The notes beneath the pieces are model-generated. The model searched no databases and had not been told where the DNA came from. It was given only the letters and a program-made list of their open reading frames with translations. The position numbers and the translations under genes are program-made. 64,000 nt of DNA from Massilia sp. erpn (lineage in GTDB: Bacteria; Pseudomonadota; Gammaproteobacteria; Burkholderiales; Burkholderiaceae_D), in the NCBI RefSeq assembly GCF_024400215.1, contig NZ_CP053748.1, forward strand, positions 5,456,001 through 5,520,000. The letters run 5' to 3'. Positions within the stretch are counted from its first letter, which is position 1, and each line of letters starts with the position of its first letter. Of the stretch, positions 17,352-26,146 are shown piece after piece.

Positions 17352-19913
17352 ATGGACCCACGCAAACAGCAGCCCGGCAGCGAAGCGACAGCCCTGCCCT
17401 CCATGCGCCCGGCCAGGACACGGCAAGGCGGAGAGCGCACAGGAACGGCGTCCGGCGCGGCGGGCATGGCAGGCAAGCCATCAGCCTTGCCGCAAGCTGC
17501 CTTCCGCGACGGCATGCGCATCGCGGCTGGCGTGCTTCTGGCGGGCCTGTTTGGCCTGCAATTGCTGGCCTTGTGGCGCGCTCCGGCCATGTGGCAGGCG
17601 GCGGAAATCCTGGTCCAGCCCAGCGCACAGCCGCTGGTATTGGGACGCCATGAACTGGCCGCGCCGCATGCCGAGCGCCGCCAGTTCGCATTGCGCAAGG
17701 ATGCGCGCCAAGGCTGGATGCTGCGCAATCTGGGCAGCAGCGTGCCTGTCATCCTGATCCGCCGCGAGGGAGAGCTGCGCAGCGGCAGCGCCTTGCCTGC
17801 CGCCGGCAAACAGATGCGCATCGGCGCGGCCGTCTTCACCATCAGCCATGCGACGGATGAATCGCTGTCCTTCAGCGGCGCCGGTCATCACTGGCAGTAC
17901 GACGGCGCCACCTTGTCACGCGATGGCGTGGCGCAGCCTCCATGCGCCGATGCCGGTCTGGCGGCGCGGGCGATGGGCTGGTGGAACCGGCTGATGCCGC
18001 TGGCCTTGAGCGCGGCACGCCCCTTGAGCTTTGGCGGCAACGTCCATTGCGGCAACCGGCTTGGCCTGGTTGGCGAAGAGGCAGCCGCCGCCCTGCTCTA
18101 CCGCGACCACGGCCGCCTGCGCCTGACAGCCGGTGCGGAGGGTGCGCATACCACGCTGCAGCTGACCTCCGGCCGGGCGGATGGCGGCGGCAGCGATATC
18201 CGCCAGCAGGAATATGCTCTGGACGGCGTGGAAGCGCTGGCGGTGGGCAGCACGCGTTTCCATGTTGCCGTGCGCGGTGAATCCCTGGTCCTGCAGCCCG
18301 GCCGCAAAGTTGCCTTGCATGGCGCGCCGGAGATCCAGCTGCCGCCGGGCGTGGAATGGCAATGGCGGCAGCGCGCGCTCTGGGCCGCGCCGCAATCGCC
18401 CGCCCTGTGGTTTGGGCTGGCGATCGCGCTCAGCGCCCTGGTGCTGGCAAGGATGCTGGCCTCGGCCAAGCTGCCGCGCCTGCGACTGGCCGGCGAGCGG
18501 CATGCCGTGGCGCGTACCGCCCTGCATGCGGAAACGGAACAGCCATGGCGGACGGTCCTGCTTGCGCTGGCCGCCGCCGCACTGCTGGCCAGCGGCGTTG
18601 CTAGCATCGTCGCGCAGCGCATGGGGCAAGCACCCGGCGCGGCCTATGCACTACTGCTGGCGGGCGGCGCTTTCGCGCTCTGGCTATCGATGCCGGGACG
18701 CTTGCCGCTGGCGGTGGCCGCCGGACTGACGCTGGCCGCGACCGGCCTGCTGGCGCAGCTGGAGCTAGGGCTGGGGGCCGGCGACAGCTCGTGGCTGCGC
18801 TACTACCTGAAAACCGCCGCGCTGCTGGCCGCCGGTTCCGGCGCCATCCAGCTGTTCCGCCTGTGGGCCGGGCGGCGCCAGGCCGCTCCGGCCTTGTTCG
18901 CCATGCGCGGCATCGAATGCCTGCTGGCGCTCTTCGCGGCCCTGGCCTTGCTGGCCCTGGCGGCACAAGTGCTGTGGGGCGACGAAACCGGCGTCTTCGA
19001 TATGCAGCCGGTGGAACTGGCCAAGCTGGCGCTGGCGGCGCTGAGCGCGCATTGCCTGGCCCTGCGCATGGGCTGGCACAGCGCGGCTGGCGACGGCGCC
19101 GCGCTGCGTCTGCGCTGGCTGCAGCTGATCGCACCAGTTCTGCTCTTCCTATCCCTGCTTGGTCTGGCGCTGGTGCAGGTGGATGACTACTCACCATTGG
19201 TCCTGCTGCTGGTCTGGGGCATGGGCTTGGCCCTGGCTTATGCCTGCGCCGCGCGTAACCGCTGGCTGGCGGCCCTGCTGCTGTGCCTCGCCGCCGCCGG
19301 CGCGGGCGGCATCGTGCTGCTGCGCCAGGCCGGACCGGAGGGACTGGCGCATCTGCCCGTACTGCGCGCCTTCTATGCCGACCGCTTCCAGGTCTGGCTC
19401 GATCCGGCGCGCCACCCGCATACCGGCCAGCAGATGCTGCTGGGTGCCCAGGCCATCGCGGAAGGCGGCTGGCGCGGCAGCGACGGCTGGTTCGGCCTGT
19501 CCACGCTGGGTAAGGCCGCACCGGGCGCGCTGGCCATCCCGGCCGTGCAGGATGATTTCGCGCCCTCCTTCTTCCTCAACCGCCACGGCCTGGCCAGCGC
19601 GCTGGCATTGTGGCTGGTACAGGCGGCCTTGGTCGGCGGCCTGCTGCTGACGGCCTGGCGCTGCCACGCGGCCGGCCGCGCCGCGCGCGACTTCCGCCAG
19701 GCCTGGCGGGCGCGCTTCCGCTGCTTTGCGCTGTGCGGCGGCGCGGCCTTTGTGCTGGGCCATCTGCTGCTGTCCTGGGGCACCAATCTGGCGATCTTCC
19801 CCATCATGGGCCAGCCCATGAGTTTTCTGTCGGCGGGTGGCAGCCACCTGCTGTTTTTCCTGCTCCCCCTGCTAGCACTCGATGCGCTGAGCACCGCATC
19901 TTTTGAGGAGTAA
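17352..19913 (+). CDS. FtsW/RodA/SpoVE (SEDS) protein with large N-terminal extension
   Basis: An 853-aa membrane protein. After a disordered 50-residue start comes one helix (about 55-76), then some 270 extracytoplasmic residues that look like two beta-sandwich repeats of FHA shape (segments ending MRIGAAVFTI, about 155-164, and LAVGSTRFHV, about 296-305), a second helix (about 353-370), and a SEDS core from about residue 400. The core keeps RFQVWLDP, QAIAEGGWRGSDG, VQDDFAPSFF (Asp735 aligns with the catalytic Asp of the HTDF motif) and PMSFLSAGGS. SEDS proteins polymerise lipid II into glycan strands with a class-B PBP; such a PBP is encoded in the opposite arm. Normal SEDS proteins are about 370-420 aa. 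Confidence 0.88.
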   Translation: MDPRKQQPGSEATALPSMRPARTRQGGERTGTASGAAGMAGKPSALPQAAFRDGMRIAAGVLLAGLFGLQLLALWRAPAMWQAAEILVQPSAQPLVLGRHELAAPHAERRQFALRKDARQGWMLRNLGSSVPVILIRREGELRSGSALPAAGKQMRIGAAVFTISHATDESLSFSGAGHHWQYDGATLSRDGVAQPPCADAGLAARAMGWWNRLMPLALSAARPLSFGGNVHCGNRLGLVGEEAAAALLYRDHGRLRLTAGAEGAHTTLQLTSGRADGGGSDIRQQEYALDGVEALAVGSTRFHVAVRGESLVLQPGRKVALHGAPEIQLPPGVEWQWRQRALWAAPQSPALWFGLAIALSALVLARMLASAKLPRLRLAGERHAVARTALHAETEQPWRTVLLALAAAALLASGVASIVAQRMGQAPGAAYALLLAGGAFALWLSMPGRLPLAVAAGLTLAATGLLAQLELGLGAGDSSWLRYYLKTAALLAAGSGAIQLFRLWAGRRQAAPALFAMRGIECLLALFAALALLALAAQVLWGDETGVFDMQPVELAKLALAALSAHCLALRMGWHSAAGDGAALRLRWLQLIAPVLLFLSLLGLALVQVDDYSPLVLLLVWGMGLALAYACAARNRWLAALLLCLAAAGAGGIVLLRQAGPEGLAHLPVLRAFYADRFQVWLDPARHPHTGQQMLLGAQAIAEGGWRGSDGWFGLSTLGKAAPGALAIPAVQDDFAPSFFLNRHGLASALALWLVQAALVGGLLLTAWRCHAAGRAARDFRQAWRARFRCFALCGGAAFVLGHLLLSWGTNLAIFPIMGQPMSFLSAGGSHLLFFLLPLLALDALSTASFEE

Positions 19914-19918
19914 GCACC

Positions 19919-21595
19919 ATGCCGATCTATGTCCAACACGAAATCCTGGGACGCATTCCCGATGTTTTCAACGCCGAATCGATCTGGCAGGCGCCGGGCC
20001 TGGCGCTGTTTGCGCGCCGCCCGCTGCTGCGCGACCTGCTGGAGCGCTGCCCGCGCGAACAGCGCGGCCGCGCCGCTACGCGCTGCTTCTCCCACGTGGC
20101 GCTGGCCTTGCCGCAGGAAGACGTCGACGATGACTACCACCTCACGCGCGGCGCCCGCGCCCGCGAGCTGGCCGCCACGCTGGCCAGCCTGCACCAGAAG
20201 GACTTCGGCGACCTGCTCGGCAGCGACGAGGTGCGCTATGACGTGATGGGCAGCGAACATCTGGCGACCGGCGAAATCGAAGTGCGCTTCGGCCATGCCG
20301 TCTACCTTCCCGCCGACGGCGAAAAGGCGCTATTCATGGTCAGCGCCTCGCGCGACAGCGCAGTGTGGAAGCCGGTCTGCCCGGTGTACGCCAACCAGCG
20401 CCTGGTGCTGATCGGCGGCGAAAACGGCCCGGCCAGCTGCGCCGTGCAAGGCTGGCCCTTCGGCGGCGACGGCGCCATCCTGCTGCTCAACGACGGGCCC
20501 GACGCGCCGCCCGTGCTGCATATGCGCCCCAAGGATATTTTCGATTGCAGCTTCGACGCCGCCAACGGCTACTACATCATCAAATCGGCGCGCGGCGGCA
20601 TCAGCCCGCAAGGCCAGACCCCACGCCTGCTGCTGAAGATCACCCCCACGGCCGCCGCCACGCGCAACGCAGCATCCGGCGGCGCGGCCCGCCCCGGCAA
20701 CGCGCCTGATGTCGCCGACGATATGGCGCAGCAGACCGGCCCGCGCGCTGCGGCTGCCAGCAATGCCAACGGCACGGCGCCGGAACGGACGGCGCCACGC
20801 GCCGCCGTCTGGCAGGCGCGCGCCAGGCTGCCCGATCTCCCTGAAGAACGCACCGCCGCGCCGCTGCCCTCCAGCCAGCGGCCGGCGCCGGTCACGCCGG
20901 AAAGCGATGCGACCTATGCCCCCAAGGCGCAACAGCGCCTGGTGCTGGCTGCACTGGCCCTGCCTCGCTTGAGCCGCTACCGTGACACCGGCGCCACGGC
21001 GCTGCAAATCCCGTTCGACGGCCAGCTCGCACTGGCACCGGTGCCCGGCAACGGCAATCTGCTGACCATCACTGTCAGCGCCAGCGACGAAATGTTTGCC
21101 ATCACCGAAGCAGGCCGCCAGCGTATCAATGCGCCCGCCAGCTTCTCGCCCGTGGAAGGACGCAGCATCCAGGTGCTGCCGGCCGTTGGCGTGTTGGCGG
21201 ATCGCTACTGCGCCTTGCTCGCCCTGCCGCATGCGGCCAGTGCCCCCATCCCCAGCGGTGCACGCCTCACTTTCGGCCGGGGTATGCCCGCGCTGAACGC
21301 CCTGCGCGTGCTCGATTCGCCGCGCTACCTGCGTTGCGGCGAAACCTCGGCCGCGCCGGGACAGAACAGTTCCAGCCCCGACCGCATCGGCCTTTCGCGC
21401 AACGCTTTCAGCTTCGAAGCCAGCGCTAAAGGCTTGCTGATCGGCCGCCTCTCGTCCAGCCAGGCCTTATACCACCTGGATGAAAAGCTGCATCCCATCG
21501 CCCGCATCGACGAAGCGACGGGCGACGCGCCCTATCTGCTGCCACCGGGCCACCACCTCGTCGCAGGCCATTACGTGCTGCGCTACGAAGCCTAG
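19919..21595 (+). CDS. FHA-like protein of unknown role in the kinase/SEDS cluster
   Basis: A 558-aa soluble protein. Residues 1-240 form a beta-rich domain I do not recognise. About 240-330 is a Pro/Ala-rich linker. The C-terminal 220 residues are beta-rich; the last part (SRNAFSFEA, about 484-492, then GLLIGRL and LLPPGHHLVAGHYVLRY) has the order of an FHA domain. The overall plan, an unknown N-domain plus linker plus C-terminal FHA-like domain, recalls actinobacterial FhaA, but the similarity is architectural only. The ATG is preceded by GAGGAG and lies 5 bp after the SEDS stop. Confidence 0.72.
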   Translation: MPIYVQHEILGRIPDVFNAESIWQAPGLALFARRPLLRDLLERCPREQRGRAATRCFSHVALALPQEDVDDDYHLTRGARARELAATLASLHQKDFGDLLGSDEVRYDVMGSEHLATGEIEVRFGHAVYLPADGEKALFMVSASRDSAVWKPVCPVYANQRLVLIGGENGPASCAVQGWPFGGDGAILLLNDGPDAPPVLHMRPKDIFDCSFDAANGYYIIKSARGGISPQGQTPRLLLKITPTAAATRNAASGGAARPGNAPDVADDMAQQTGPRAAAASNANGTAPERTAPRAAVWQARARLPDLPEERTAAPLPSSQRPAPVTPESDATYAPKAQQRLVLAALALPRLSRYRDTGATALQIPFDGQLALAPVPGNGNLLTITVSASDEMFAITEAGRQRINAPASFSPVEGRSIQVLPAVGVLADRYCALLALPHAASAPIPSGARLTFGRGMPALNALRVLDSPRYLRCGETSAAPGQNSSSPDRIGLSRNAFSFEASAKGLLIGRLSSSQALYHLDEKLHPIARIDEATGDAPYLLPPGHHLVAGHYVLRYEA

Positions 21596-21608
21596 GACTG
21601 GACCCAGC

Positions 21609-22109
21609 ATGGACTTCACCTCCTATCATGGCGCCTTTGCCTATCTGGCCGGTCTGGCCATGACGCTGGTGCTGGCTTCCTACCTGACGCCGCGCAGCTG
21701 GTGGCGCCGTCCCACCGCGCGCGGCCTGTTCATCCTGGGTGCGGGCAGCTGGGCCTTGGGCAGCCTGCTGCTGTATTTCTTCCACGCCGCGCCCCTGCCT
21801 TTCAGCAGCGCCGTCGCCAACGCCAGCGCCACGCGCATCCCGTCCAGCCGCCCGATGCCGGCGGCGCTGACGGCGGCACCAGCGGCTGAACAGATAGGGG
21901 CCGGGCCGTTCTACCGCGTCCACCGCGATTTAAATCTACGCAGTGCGGCCAGCGTGGGCGCATCGCGCCTGACCACCGTGCCGGCCGGCACCAGCGTCAC
22001 TTTCACGGGCGCGCGCCAGGGCGACTGGTGGCAGCTGCAGGCCAAGGTGGATGGCAGTATGTACACCGGCTGGGCCAGTAGCCTGTGGTTGCGCAAGGCC
22101 GATGAGTGA
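21609..22109 (+). CDS. Membrane-anchored SH3b-domain protein
   Basis: A 166-aa protein. Two transmembrane helices (about 11-27 and 39-58) are followed by a linker and a bacterial SH3 domain (about 98-164: FYRVHRDLNLRSAASVGAS, then VTFTGARQGDWWQLQAKVDG and TGWASSLWL). Bacterial SH3 domains often bind peptidoglycan or peptides. The start at 21609 is 13 bp after the previous stop. Membership of this arm suggests a wall-sensing or scaffold subunit. Confidence 0.83.
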   Translation: MDFTSYHGAFAYLAGLAMTLVLASYLTPRSWWRRPTARGLFILGAGSWALGSLLLYFFHAAPLPFSSAVANASATRIPSSRPMPAALTAAPAAEQIGAGPFYRVHRDLNLRSAASVGASRLTTVPAGTSVTFTGARQGDWWQLQAKVDGSMYTGWASSLWLRKADE

Positions 22110-22158
22110 TGCCGCCGCAGTCGCCAGTGCGCCCGCTTCGCGCTACACTGGGAGCACA

Positions 22159-23094
22159 ATGACAACATTGCCTGCCCCGCTCAATTTCGGTCCGCTGCTC
22201 GATGCGGCGGCGCGCAGCACCCCTTGCGCCATCGCGGGCGCCGCGTTGCGATTGGAGAACCAGGACAACTATGTGCTGATCGACGCCAGCGGCCAGGCCG
22301 TGATGCTGCACCAGCAGATCGAGCGCCGCCTGCAGCTGCCGCAGTGGCCGGCCGGCCATCTGCGCCTGGCGGTGATGGATGGCATGGGCGGCCATGGCCA
22401 CGGGCGCGAGGCCGCGGAAGCCACGGCCGCCGGCCTGCTGCGCATGCCGCCCTGTGCCACGCTGGCGCAACTGTCGCAGCAGCTGGACGCGCTGCACGCC
22501 GATCTGCAAGCCCAGTTCAATCCACCCGGCCTGCCGCACAACGAGCGCCGTCCCGGCACCACGCTGACCCTGGTGGAGCTGCCACCCGGCCAGGCGCCGC
22601 TGCTGTACCACGTGGGCGATTCGCGCCTGTATGAGATCACGCCGCAGCAGGCCGCCCCGCTGACGGTGGACCACGTGCCGGCCACCATGTTTGCGCTGCA
22701 CGGCTTGCTCGATGAAAGCGAATGGTGGCAGCAGGTGCATGGCGAACACCGCGCGCAGATCTCGCAAGCTTTCATCCTTGGCAATGCCTTCGACAATCCT
22801 CTGCACCTGGAAGATCAGTTGCGCGCCCTGGACCGCGGCTGCCTGCCGCCCTTCCTGCGCCACCTGGGCGACCGGCGCGTCTTGGAGCTGCGCCGCGACG
22901 CCCTGTATCTGCTGGCCAGCGACGGTTTCTGGGCCTGCCGCCAGCCGCAGCTATGGACGGCGCGCTGGCCCGAGCTGCTGTCGCACGCCAGCGCCGAAGG
23001 CGCGCTGGAGGCGCTGTTCGGCGAGTTCAATGCCCATCCGCCGCCCGGCCTGCACATTGACAATTTGACAGCGATCGCCTTCCGCCTGGCCTGA
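22159..23094 (+). CDS. PP2C-family protein phosphatase
   Basis: A 311-aa Ser/Thr phosphatase. The metal motifs are clear: RLENQDN (31-37), VMDGMGGHGHG (72-82) with the Asp ligand D74, GTTLTLV, HVGDSRLYE, LASDGFW and the C-terminal DNLTAIAF. It is expected to reverse the action of the two kinases encoded in the cluster. The ATG at 22159 has a GGGAG box; an upstream ATG at 22102 overlapping the SH3b gene would add 19 Ala/Ser-rich residues and is a real alternative. Confidence 0.92.
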   Translation: MTTLPAPLNFGPLLDAAARSTPCAIAGAALRLENQDNYVLIDASGQAVMLHQQIERRLQLPQWPAGHLRLAVMDGMGGHGHGREAAEATAAGLLRMPPCATLAQLSQQLDALHADLQAQFNPPGLPHNERRPGTTLTLVELPPGQAPLLYHVGDSRLYEITPQQAAPLTVDHVPATMFALHGLLDESEWWQQVHGEHRAQISQAFILGNAFDNPLHLEDQLRALDRGCLPPFLRHLGDRRVLELRRDALYLLASDGFWACRQPQLWTARWPELLSHASAEGALEALFGEFNAHPPPGLHIDNLTAIAFRLA

Positions 23095-23230
23095 ATCGAT
23101 ACGCCCCACTGTTGCAGAAGCGGCGTGCCTTGAGCATAGACGGAAAAACTGCGCTATTCATCCTAATGGCAGGTTGCCAAAACGATGAGAAAGCGCGTAA
23201 GCTCTCGTCTATCCCTTCTTCCCGTCTGCC

Positions 23231-24757
23231 ATGAAAAAATGCAGTAACCCCGACCATCCGCATTGCACTTGCTGGGTCACGCCCGGCGAGAGCAGCTGCA
23301 CGGCTGGCCATAGCCAGGCGGCGTCCGCGCCGACCAGCTATGACTTGCTGACAGCTGTGCGCAGCGCACGTTCGGGTCCGCAAACGCCTGCGGCCACGCA
23401 AGCAGCGGGGGAAATGGTTGCCAACTATGCCACGGCCATGCGCTCATCCGGCGCCCGGCCGCAGCTGCATATCAGCGGTTTCGATCCGCGCGCGGCCGGC
23501 GGCCGCCAGACCTTGAAGATGGAACTGCGCGGCATGCCGCAGGATTGCGCACCGCAGCTGGCTATCCATCTGCAATCAGAATTGATACCGAACGGCGCCT
23601 CGCGCCAGCAGTTCTCGCGCATGCTGCAGGGCGGCTGGCGTCCGCTCTTCGTGGAGTTTTCCTCACGCGGCAAGGAGCACGGCCAGTACCAGATCCGCGC
23701 CGAAATCCTGAGCCAGGCCACGGGCCAGCCCACGCGCAAATGGGAATGCACTTTTGTCATCCTGGTGCCGCGCCTGGACGCCACGCTGACCGACATCCAC
23801 CGCATCTTCCTCAGCACCCACAAGAATGTGCGGGTGATGGCCGATGACGCCTCGATCGCGCGCGTGGCCGCGCAAGGCGGCGCCAGCATGGACATCGACG
23901 TCACCGCGCGCAATGCCGGCATCGCCCATCTCGACCTGGGCGCGCCGCAGGGCAAGGTGGACATGGGCTTCACCACCATCGCCTGGGATGAGGACCTGAT
24001 CGAAATCGACCTGCCGCATGCAGGCGAGAGCCACCCGCATCCCAGCACGGCCGCCAGCATCGTCAACGCCGCGCCGGAAGGCGGCGCGCAGCGCCAGATC
24101 CGCCTGTTCGCGCTGGAAGACTGCGTGCTGGGTCGCTACGAGCTGGTGGACCCGGAAGCCGATGTGCTGCTCACGCATTTCGGTGAGAACGGCCAGGACA
24201 CGGGCGGTCTGACGCGCCGCCTCTCAGGCCGCCACGCCGTGATCCGGCGCGGCAAGCAAGGCTTCGAGATCGAGGACGTGTCGCGCTATGGCCTGCTGCT
24301 GGACGGCGTCTGGCCCGGCAAGCATAAGCCGGTGCCGCTGCGCCAGGGCATGCGCATTGAAATGAGCGCCAGCATCAAGGGCATCGTGGTGCTGACGGTA
24401 AGCGCCGTCATGCCGCATGGCGTGATCCTGCACCGTCTGGATGATGGCGCCCCGGCCGAGTGCTTCTATCTGCTGATGCCGGACACCCATCCCGGCTATC
24501 CGATGCCGCGCTTTGCCGCCGCGCCGAATGCGGCGGCGCTGCCGCTCATCATGCACCACAGCGGCGGCTTCTGGCATCTGGACCAGCTGACCGGCAAGGA
24601 AACGGCGCTGGCGCCATCGGCTTCGCTGGAGCGCCTGAGCCGCCTGCCCAAGCATACACGCTTCGCCAGCGAACCGTATCCGGAATGCTGGATCATCCGC
24701 ACCGGCAGCGCCGGCCAGCACGGCACGTTGCCGCTGCACGATATGCAGACTGCCTGA
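23231..24757 (+). CDS. FHA domain protein with Cys/His-rich N-terminus
   Basis: A 508-aa soluble protein. Residues 4-27 hold four Cys and three His (CSNPDHPHCTC and SSCTAGH), a possible zinc site. About 95-265 is an unrecognised beta-rich domain. An FHA domain follows at about 297-392, with LGRYELV (300-306), RLSGRHAVIRRG (330-341) containing the phosphothreonine-contacting Ser/Arg/His set, and VSRYGLLLDG (350-359). A C-terminal 110-residue domain is unassigned. FHA domains read kinase products, so it is a probable effector or adaptor. It is 136 bp from the PP2C gene, enough room for its own promoter. Confidence 0.88.
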   Translation: MKKCSNPDHPHCTCWVTPGESSCTAGHSQAASAPTSYDLLTAVRSARSGPQTPAATQAAGEMVANYATAMRSSGARPQLHISGFDPRAAGGRQTLKMELRGMPQDCAPQLAIHLQSELIPNGASRQQFSRMLQGGWRPLFVEFSSRGKEHGQYQIRAEILSQATGQPTRKWECTFVILVPRLDATLTDIHRIFLSTHKNVRVMADDASIARVAAQGGASMDIDVTARNAGIAHLDLGAPQGKVDMGFTTIAWDEDLIEIDLPHAGESHPHPSTAASIVNAAPEGGAQRQIRLFALEDCVLGRYELVDPEADVLLTHFGENGQDTGGLTRRLSGRHAVIRRGKQGFEIEDVSRYGLLLDGVWPGKHKPVPLRQGMRIEMSASIKGIVVLTVSAVMPHGVILHRLDDGAPAECFYLLMPDTHPGYPMPRFAAAPNAAALPLIMHHSGGFWHLDQLTGKETALAPSASLERLSRLPKHTRFASEPYPECWIIRTGSAGQHGTLPLHDMQTA

Positions 24758-24767
24758 GTCAAGGCAG

Positions 24768-24789
24768 CCGGGCCGCCGCAGCGGCCCGG
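24768..24789. terminator. GC hairpin at the convergent junction
   Basis: CCGGGCCGC-CGCA-GCGGCCCGG, a 9-bp perfect stem, lies between the FHA gene and the convergent pirin gene. It lacks a U tract on either strand. Confidence 0.45.
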
Positions 24790-24802
24790 GTCATGTCCCG
24801 CG

Positions 24803-25687
24803 TCAGGATGCCCGCGGCGTATTCTGCGGCAGAGGAATCCACTCCGTTTCGCCCGGCACTTTCGGGAAGCGTTGCGCGTCCCAGTCGCTGGCCGCCTGCA
24901 GCAGGCGTTCCTTGCTCGACGAGACAAAATTCCACAGCATGAAGCGATGGCCGTCCAGCGGTTCGCCGCCGATCACCACGAAGCGCGCCGTGCTGCGCGC
25001 CAGCACGCGCTGCGAGCTGCGTGTGTCGAGCAAGGCCATGGTGTGCAGCGCCAGCGCCGTACCGTCGATCTCCAGCTCGCCGGAGATCGGGTACACCGCC
25101 GCCTCTTCCGGCAGTCCGCTCAGGCCCAGTTCCTGCCCTTCCTGCAGCTGCACATCGAGGTAAAGGGTCTGGCTGAAGGTGGCCACCGGCGAAGTGCGGC
25201 CGAAGGCACTGCCGATCAATACGCGCACTTTCGCGCCCTGCACTTCCAGCTCGGGAATCTCTTCGGCCGCCGTATGCGCGAAGGCCGCATCGGTTTCCTC
25301 ATGTGCCTTGGGCAAAGCCGCCCACAGCTGCAGGCCGTGGGTGCGGTGCGGCTTGCCCACCAGGTCTTTCGGCGTGCGCTCGGAGTGCACCACGCCGCTG
25401 CCGGCCGTCATCCAGTTGATCGCGCCCGGCTCGATGCGCTGCAGGGAGCCGATGCTGTCGCGGTGCTCGATCGCGCCTTCGAACAGATAAGTGACCGTGG
25501 CCAGGCCAATGTGCGGATGCGGACGCACATCGTGGTTGTCCTCGGGTTTCACGTCGACCGGGCCGAAATGGTCGAAGAAGATGAAGGGGCCGACCGCCTG
25601 CTTGACGACGGAGGGCAGATAGCGGCGCACCATGAAGCCGCCGCCCAGATCCTTCTCATGGCCTTTCAATACATGGGAAATCGTCAT
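24803..25687 (-). CDS. Pirin family protein
   Basis: A 294-aa bicupin. The N-terminal cupin carries the Fe-binding HPHIGLATVTYLFEG segment and the WMTAGSGVVHSER motif of pirins; the C-terminal cupin (VYPISGELEIDG) and LLWNFVSSSKERL-like end are also typical. Bacterial pirins can have quercetin 2,3-dioxygenase activity or act as regulators. It forms a two-gene unit with the OsmC gene 4 bp upstream. The pair separates the two arms of the kinase/SEDS cluster and has no obvious link to it. Confidence 0.92.
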   Translation of the reverse strand: MTISHVLKGHEKDLGGGFMVRRYLPSVVKQAVGPFIFFDHFGPVDVKPEDNHDVRPHPHIGLATVTYLFEGAIEHRDSIGSLQRIEPGAINWMTAGSGVVHSERTPKDLVGKPHRTHGLQLWAALPKAHEETDAAFAHTAAEEIPELEVQGAKVRVLIGSAFGRTSPVATFSQTLYLDVQLQEGQELGLSGLPEEAAVYPISGELEIDGTALALHTMALLDTRSSQRVLARSTARFVVIGGEPLDGHRFMLWNFVSSSKERLLQAASDWDAQRFPKVPGETEWIPLPQNTPRAS

Positions 25688-25691
25688 CGCA

Positions 25692-26090
25692 TCACCCCAG
25701 TACGGTGCTCACTTCGGTGGTGACGCTGGTCATCAGCTTATGCACCGGGCATTTCTGCGCCACCGACAGCAGCTCTTCACGCTGCGCCTCGGTCAGGTCG
25801 CCCGTCAGATGCAAGGTGGTGGCGAGGCGGTACACGCCCTTGCGTTCCTCGCTGTCGTCGCGCTCCGTGCTGACCTGCACATCCTCGACCGGAATGCCTT
25901 TACGGTTGGCGTACCAGACCACGGTCAGCGCCTTGCAGGCGGAAATGGCGGCGTCATACAGATCGTGCGGAGCCGGACCGGCGTCATTGCCGCCCTCCGC
26001 CACCGTGCCGTCCACCGAAATCAGGTGGTTGCGGACGTGGGCGATATGGCGCATGGGCAGGGATTGATCGCGGATTACTTTGATGGTCAT
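25692..26090 (-). CDS. OsmC family protein
   Basis: A 132-aa OsmC/Ohr-fold protein. The family features are GPAPHDLYDAAISACKALTV with the peroxidatic Cys, EDVQVSTERDDSEER, and the second Cys in VAQKCPVHKLM. OsmC/Ohr proteins reduce organic hydroperoxides; this subgroup (YhfA-like) is less well characterised. The ATG at 26090 was chosen over the longer frame because the domain starts with MTIKVIRDQ. Confidence 0.9.
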   Translation of the reverse strand: MTIKVIRDQSLPMRHIAHVRNHLISVDGTVAEGGNDAGPAPHDLYDAAISACKALTVVWYANRKGIPVEDVQVSTERDDSEERKGVYRLATTLHLTGDLTEAQREELLSVAQKCPVHKLMTSVTTEVSTVLG

Positions 26091-26146
26091 GGCTGTTTTC
26101 CTTACTGGCGAATTGCGAATACCGCAATGTACACCCTTTGCCGCCA

